DNA of 64,000 bases from Lineus longissimus (taxonomy: Eukaryota > Nemertea > Pilidiophora > Heteronemertea > Lineidae): assembly GCF_910592395.1 (NCBI RefSeq), contig NC_088308.1:18427501-18491500 (forward strand), read 5' to 3'. Each line of letters begins with the position of its first letter. The stretch's first letter is position 1. Under the pieces are notes generated by a model. It was not told the DNA's origin, searched no databases, and saw nothing but the letters and a program-made list of their open reading frames with translations. The translations under genes were made by a program, and so were the position numbers. Shown piece by piece: positions 60,801 through 64,000 of the stretch.

Positions 60801-61205
60801 TAGACATAATAGTACGAGAATGACACCATGTTAAAACATGCCAAGTAGGGCCAAACCATCAATAGCCCTAAAATTTATTTGGAGACATATTATATGAACA
60901 TGTAGCTTGTTGCTATAATTTAGTACTTTTTCAAAGTTCTTCTTTGATAACACTTTTAATTCAGAGCAATTCTCAGTCGTCACTGCCTTCCGCGACTGTT
61001 TTGAACGTGTCAGGCCAATTCGTTGAAAACAACGCCACCTAGGGGCTGCTACATGTACAAGTTGTTCCTCAAAAGTCATTATTAATACCTTTCCCCATGT
61101 CATATGCACCAAGATGACTGCAAATATTACAGGACCTGCTTTTGCACCAAAATATGAACTATGACTATCACAGCCTCAGGTTGAGCAAAGGCCAACCCCC
61201 TTCCA
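54865..61205. other. Non-coding stretch
   Basis: AT-rich sequence with many chance frames and two homopolymer runs (12 G at 56805-56816; 11 C at 58389-58399). No exon or mobile element recognised. Confidence 0.5.
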
Positions 61206-61209
61206 GGAA

Positions 61210-61554
61210 ATGTGTTCCCTTGCCCTACAAGTATACCTCTCACAGGTGCAAGACACTCAAAAGACCAGTCAACTGTTAAAATACAATCCCCACATTATTT
61301 CACTGTCAAAATGTAAATCTGGTGAAGTACATGCCAGGAGAAACTCTACTCTACTTGAAAGTTTTAAATTCCTTATTAAGTCGGAAATACACAGGCTGGC
61401 ATTGCACAGCCCCTCTAAAATTAGGAAAAGCACAAGAGAAATACTATGGGAATTTAAAGCTTGTTTTGCCCTGGCGAAGTCAGATTTGAACAGAAATCAT
61501 TTGAAAAAGAAAGGCCAGGGGAGGTATGGTCAGCTGAAAAACAGTATACCATAG
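61210..61554 (+). CDS. Unrecognised 114-codon open frame, probably fortuitous
   Basis: ATG-initiated, Lys/Ser-rich, with no domain, signal peptide or transmembrane segment. Several frames of this size are expected by chance in such a window. Confidence 0.1.
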   Translation: MCSLALQVYLSQVQDTQKTSQLLKYNPHIISLSKCKSGEVHARRNSTLLESFKFLIKSEIHRLALHSPSKIRKSTREILWEFKACFALAKSDLNRNHLKKKGQGRYGQLKNSIP

Positions 61555-63660
61555 GCTATCCTCTGCACCAAATTAGTGTGGGTGAGACATTTAATTTGTT
61601 TTGAAATATTTCAAGTTCTCACTTTCCTTGCTCAAAATATGCCAATAATTGCTTTGCATTGACAAGGATCATCGCAATTCACAAAGAAAGCAACCCAGAG
61701 TTGAAAGGAGAATAGCACTGGAAATGTTGGATAATGTTTGGACGGCCGGAGGGTTTTGGGAGAAGAATAGTCAGTCCAAGTTATGGCAAGAACATCTTTC
61801 CTTTCAACAGGAATTCCAGGTGTTTATGGTACAGTGCAAGTAATTCTTGCTTCCAATCAACCTGTGTGTGTGTGTCAGAATTGTTTTAGGGGATACAGGG
61901 ATTTTCCCTGCATTTATCGGTGGAAAATATCGCTAAAACACAGCCAACATTCAACATGACGGACATACTCAGACCACACACGGGTGCTGCTTCAAAATAG
62001 ACACCGCACAGTTCAGATGAACTTGCTATTGTTGAGATATTTTTACCAGCAGCTCTGCGATAGAGTGTGCACCACCTAAAAAAAGCTCTTCTTCCTATAG
62101 AATGAGAGCTTGAACAAGAATAAACCAATGGAATACACGTGAATGGAGTACAACTGTAGACTCTGTGACCTAAACACACTGGAAAGGACATTGGAGAAAT
62201 CACAAGGTTGAGACCAACACTACAGAAAGCATCCTGTGATTCAGGTTTTTTTCACTCCTTTGTCATTACAAAAATATATGAAATATCGAGAGGCAGAATA
62301 TCTTGAAAATCACTGGATGTACAGAAAGATGCCCTGGATTCCATGCAAAAATAGGCCATCTACTTCAGTTTGACTGACATAATCATCACTTATTAAAGTA
62401 GTATATGATGGATGATACCACATGATCTGACAATGAGAGCCAAAAAATATAATCGCCGAAAAACAATGTTTAGATAAGAATTTAGAATCACCCAACAAAA
62501 AGACAGAGCCAACCAAGACAAAATATCATGTCTTTTAAACTGCCAAACACCCAAATTTTCTATTTCTTCAAATTTATGAAAGTTGATGCTATAAAAGGCA
62601 GGCAACTTCCTCATGAAAAATAATCATAAGCCTGTACTTTAAAAAATCTGTTTTTCAACATATCATTATATCAGTGGACTCAGTCAATACATGATTCGAG
62701 GCGCTCTGTACATCATGTGTGACATTGCACACTATTCATATGATGAGTAAAAAAGAGTTCCATTAACTTTGATACTATTTATATAATGATTATCCATTCA
62801 GAGATATATCCATTTTACTCTGCCCCCAGGACACTTGTGTCCTGGGGATATATTGATAGTGAAATGTGTACATTGTATCTGTACAACAATTTTACACATA
62901 TTATGGTCTGTGTTCGTTAATTTTCACAAACAGTTTTTAAGTGAGTTCTGGATAATGAGGCAAGGACTTACAAACAGAATATTTTATCTGAATGCAGGCC
63001 TATCACATATTTCTACATGGCACTGTGACTCTATTTCGTGGTCTATTGCAATTCAAACTGTACTTTAAATTTTCCATCTTGAAACTGGCATGTAAGTAAG
63101 TAAAATAAAATAAAATTGTATATGTTATCAAAAATTACTCACCAACAGACAAATATATTCAATTAAAAAAAAATCTATTACAATCATACTGAAAGAATAC
63201 AGTTTCTGTTAATTCTAATCTTTAATAGCAAATATGTAGATTTGGGTACCCCAAGCAAATAATTGGACAGTTTTTATTCCTGAATGGAATGTTAACAAAC
63301 TATATCATACTTCATAGTTTTGACACCATATCCCAGCAAATATCTTGCCTATTTGAGAACTTTTGAGTTGTTTGATTTCACCAAAATTAACATGCAGGGA
63401 CATATATTGAAATATTTTGTTTCAATGCAAATAGATGTGAAGAGCAAATACACTTTATTGGACGACACTTTTCTAGGCCTACATCAATATTATTCTGTAT
63501 GAATCCAGAACTTTTTGTGTGATTTTCAACCAATGCTCATAACAGCGGTGGCAAACTGTATCTGGAGCCAGACCAGTTTTTCAATGTGAGAACATTTTCT
63601 TGTCTGAATCTCTGCCTCCCACTAGCCCCATGATTTTAAGGGGGGCCAGTGCTCAGCCAT
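61555..63660. other. Non-coding stretch
   Basis: No gene recognised. Simple repeats only: (TG)n near 61863-61876 and ATAAA repeats near 63099-63115. Confidence 0.5.
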
Positions 63661-63666
63661 ACATGT

Positions 63667-63845
63667 ACAGTAGAACCTCTATATCAAGAACACCCTCCGG
63701 ACTGACGAGTGCTGTTCTCAATAGAGAGGTGTCCTGATTAGAGAGGTCAACATTAATGGAAACAACCAATTTGGGACTAAAACTAGTGTCCTTACTAGGG
63801 AGGTTGTCCTTGATAGAGGGGTGTCCACTAAAGGTCTTCTGACTG
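63667..63845. mobile_element. Pogo/Tigger-like terminal fragment or MITE
   Basis: Starts after TA with CAGTAGAACCTCTATATCAA, close to pogo/Tigger-type termini (TA target followed by CAGT; established knowledge). Internally it repeats AGAGAGGTGTCC, AGAGAGGTC and AGAGGGGTGTCC. A diverged inverse of the end (AGGTCTTCTGACTG) stands near 63833-63846, giving an element of about 180 bp. No frame. Degraded, so the right edge is approximate. Confidence 0.5.
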
Positions 63846-64000
63846 GGGGGAACCAGGCTGAATCTCTACCTAGATTTATTTAAGCGCTGGCAATGACACT
63901 CTTAGATAGGCTAGTCCCTGAGACAGGTACTGGAGACTTATCTGAGGTGATGGTCTTGATTCACTTTTGTAGCAGAGCCCTACCATTTCAACGTGCCGAA

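Overview
The window is animal nuclear DNA: AT-rich, mostly non-coding, with spliceosomal-type exon edges, simple repeats, several transposon families and only one block of long open frames. The repeat content (a DIRS retrotransposon, a repeat with a CGA tail, small inverted-repeat elements, fragments resembling L2/MIR tails) fits a marine invertebrate. I cannot name the species. No rRNA, tRNA, CRISPR array or bacterial operon is visible.

Layout. 1-3.99 kb is non-coding. 4.0-5.16 kb holds a ~1.16 kb repeat (copy 1): a head, three ~300-bp internal units, a (CGA)n tract and a terminal hairpin. 5.2-17.7 kb is mostly non-coding, with two decayed coding blocks (12.96-13.67 and 16.98-17.68 kb) and a candidate recursive splice site at 11.65 kb on the minus strand. 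17.73-25.41 kb is a second, inverted copy of the 1.16 kb repeat, split by a 6553-bp DIRS-type tyrosine-recombinase retrotransposon (18729-25281, coding on minus). 25.4-43.6 kb is non-coding apart from weak exon candidates. 43.66-47.94 kb on the minus strand carries several exon-like segments, including one that encodes a transmembrane helix and one that encodes a short acidic cytoplasmic tail; these look like the 3' end of a type I membrane protein gene. A small inverted-repeat element with a target duplication lies just downstream (46.12-46.43 kb). The rest, to 64 kb, is non-coding with degraded repeats and a pogo-like element at the end.

The best-supported object is the DIRS element. It has gag-like, RT/RNase H and tyrosine recombinase frames without internal stops, 172-bp inverted terminal repeats with one mismatch, and an internal complementary region of 56 + 42 nt. 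The junction inside that region falls exactly on the two element ends that I derived independently from the uninterrupted repeat copy at 4.1 kb. The window therefore contains an occupied site, a related empty site and the predicted circle-junction sequence. No target duplication was made, as expected for tyrosine-recombinase integration.

Not everything could be read to exon level by eye. Exon calls outside the DIRS element rest on splice signals and coding character only.
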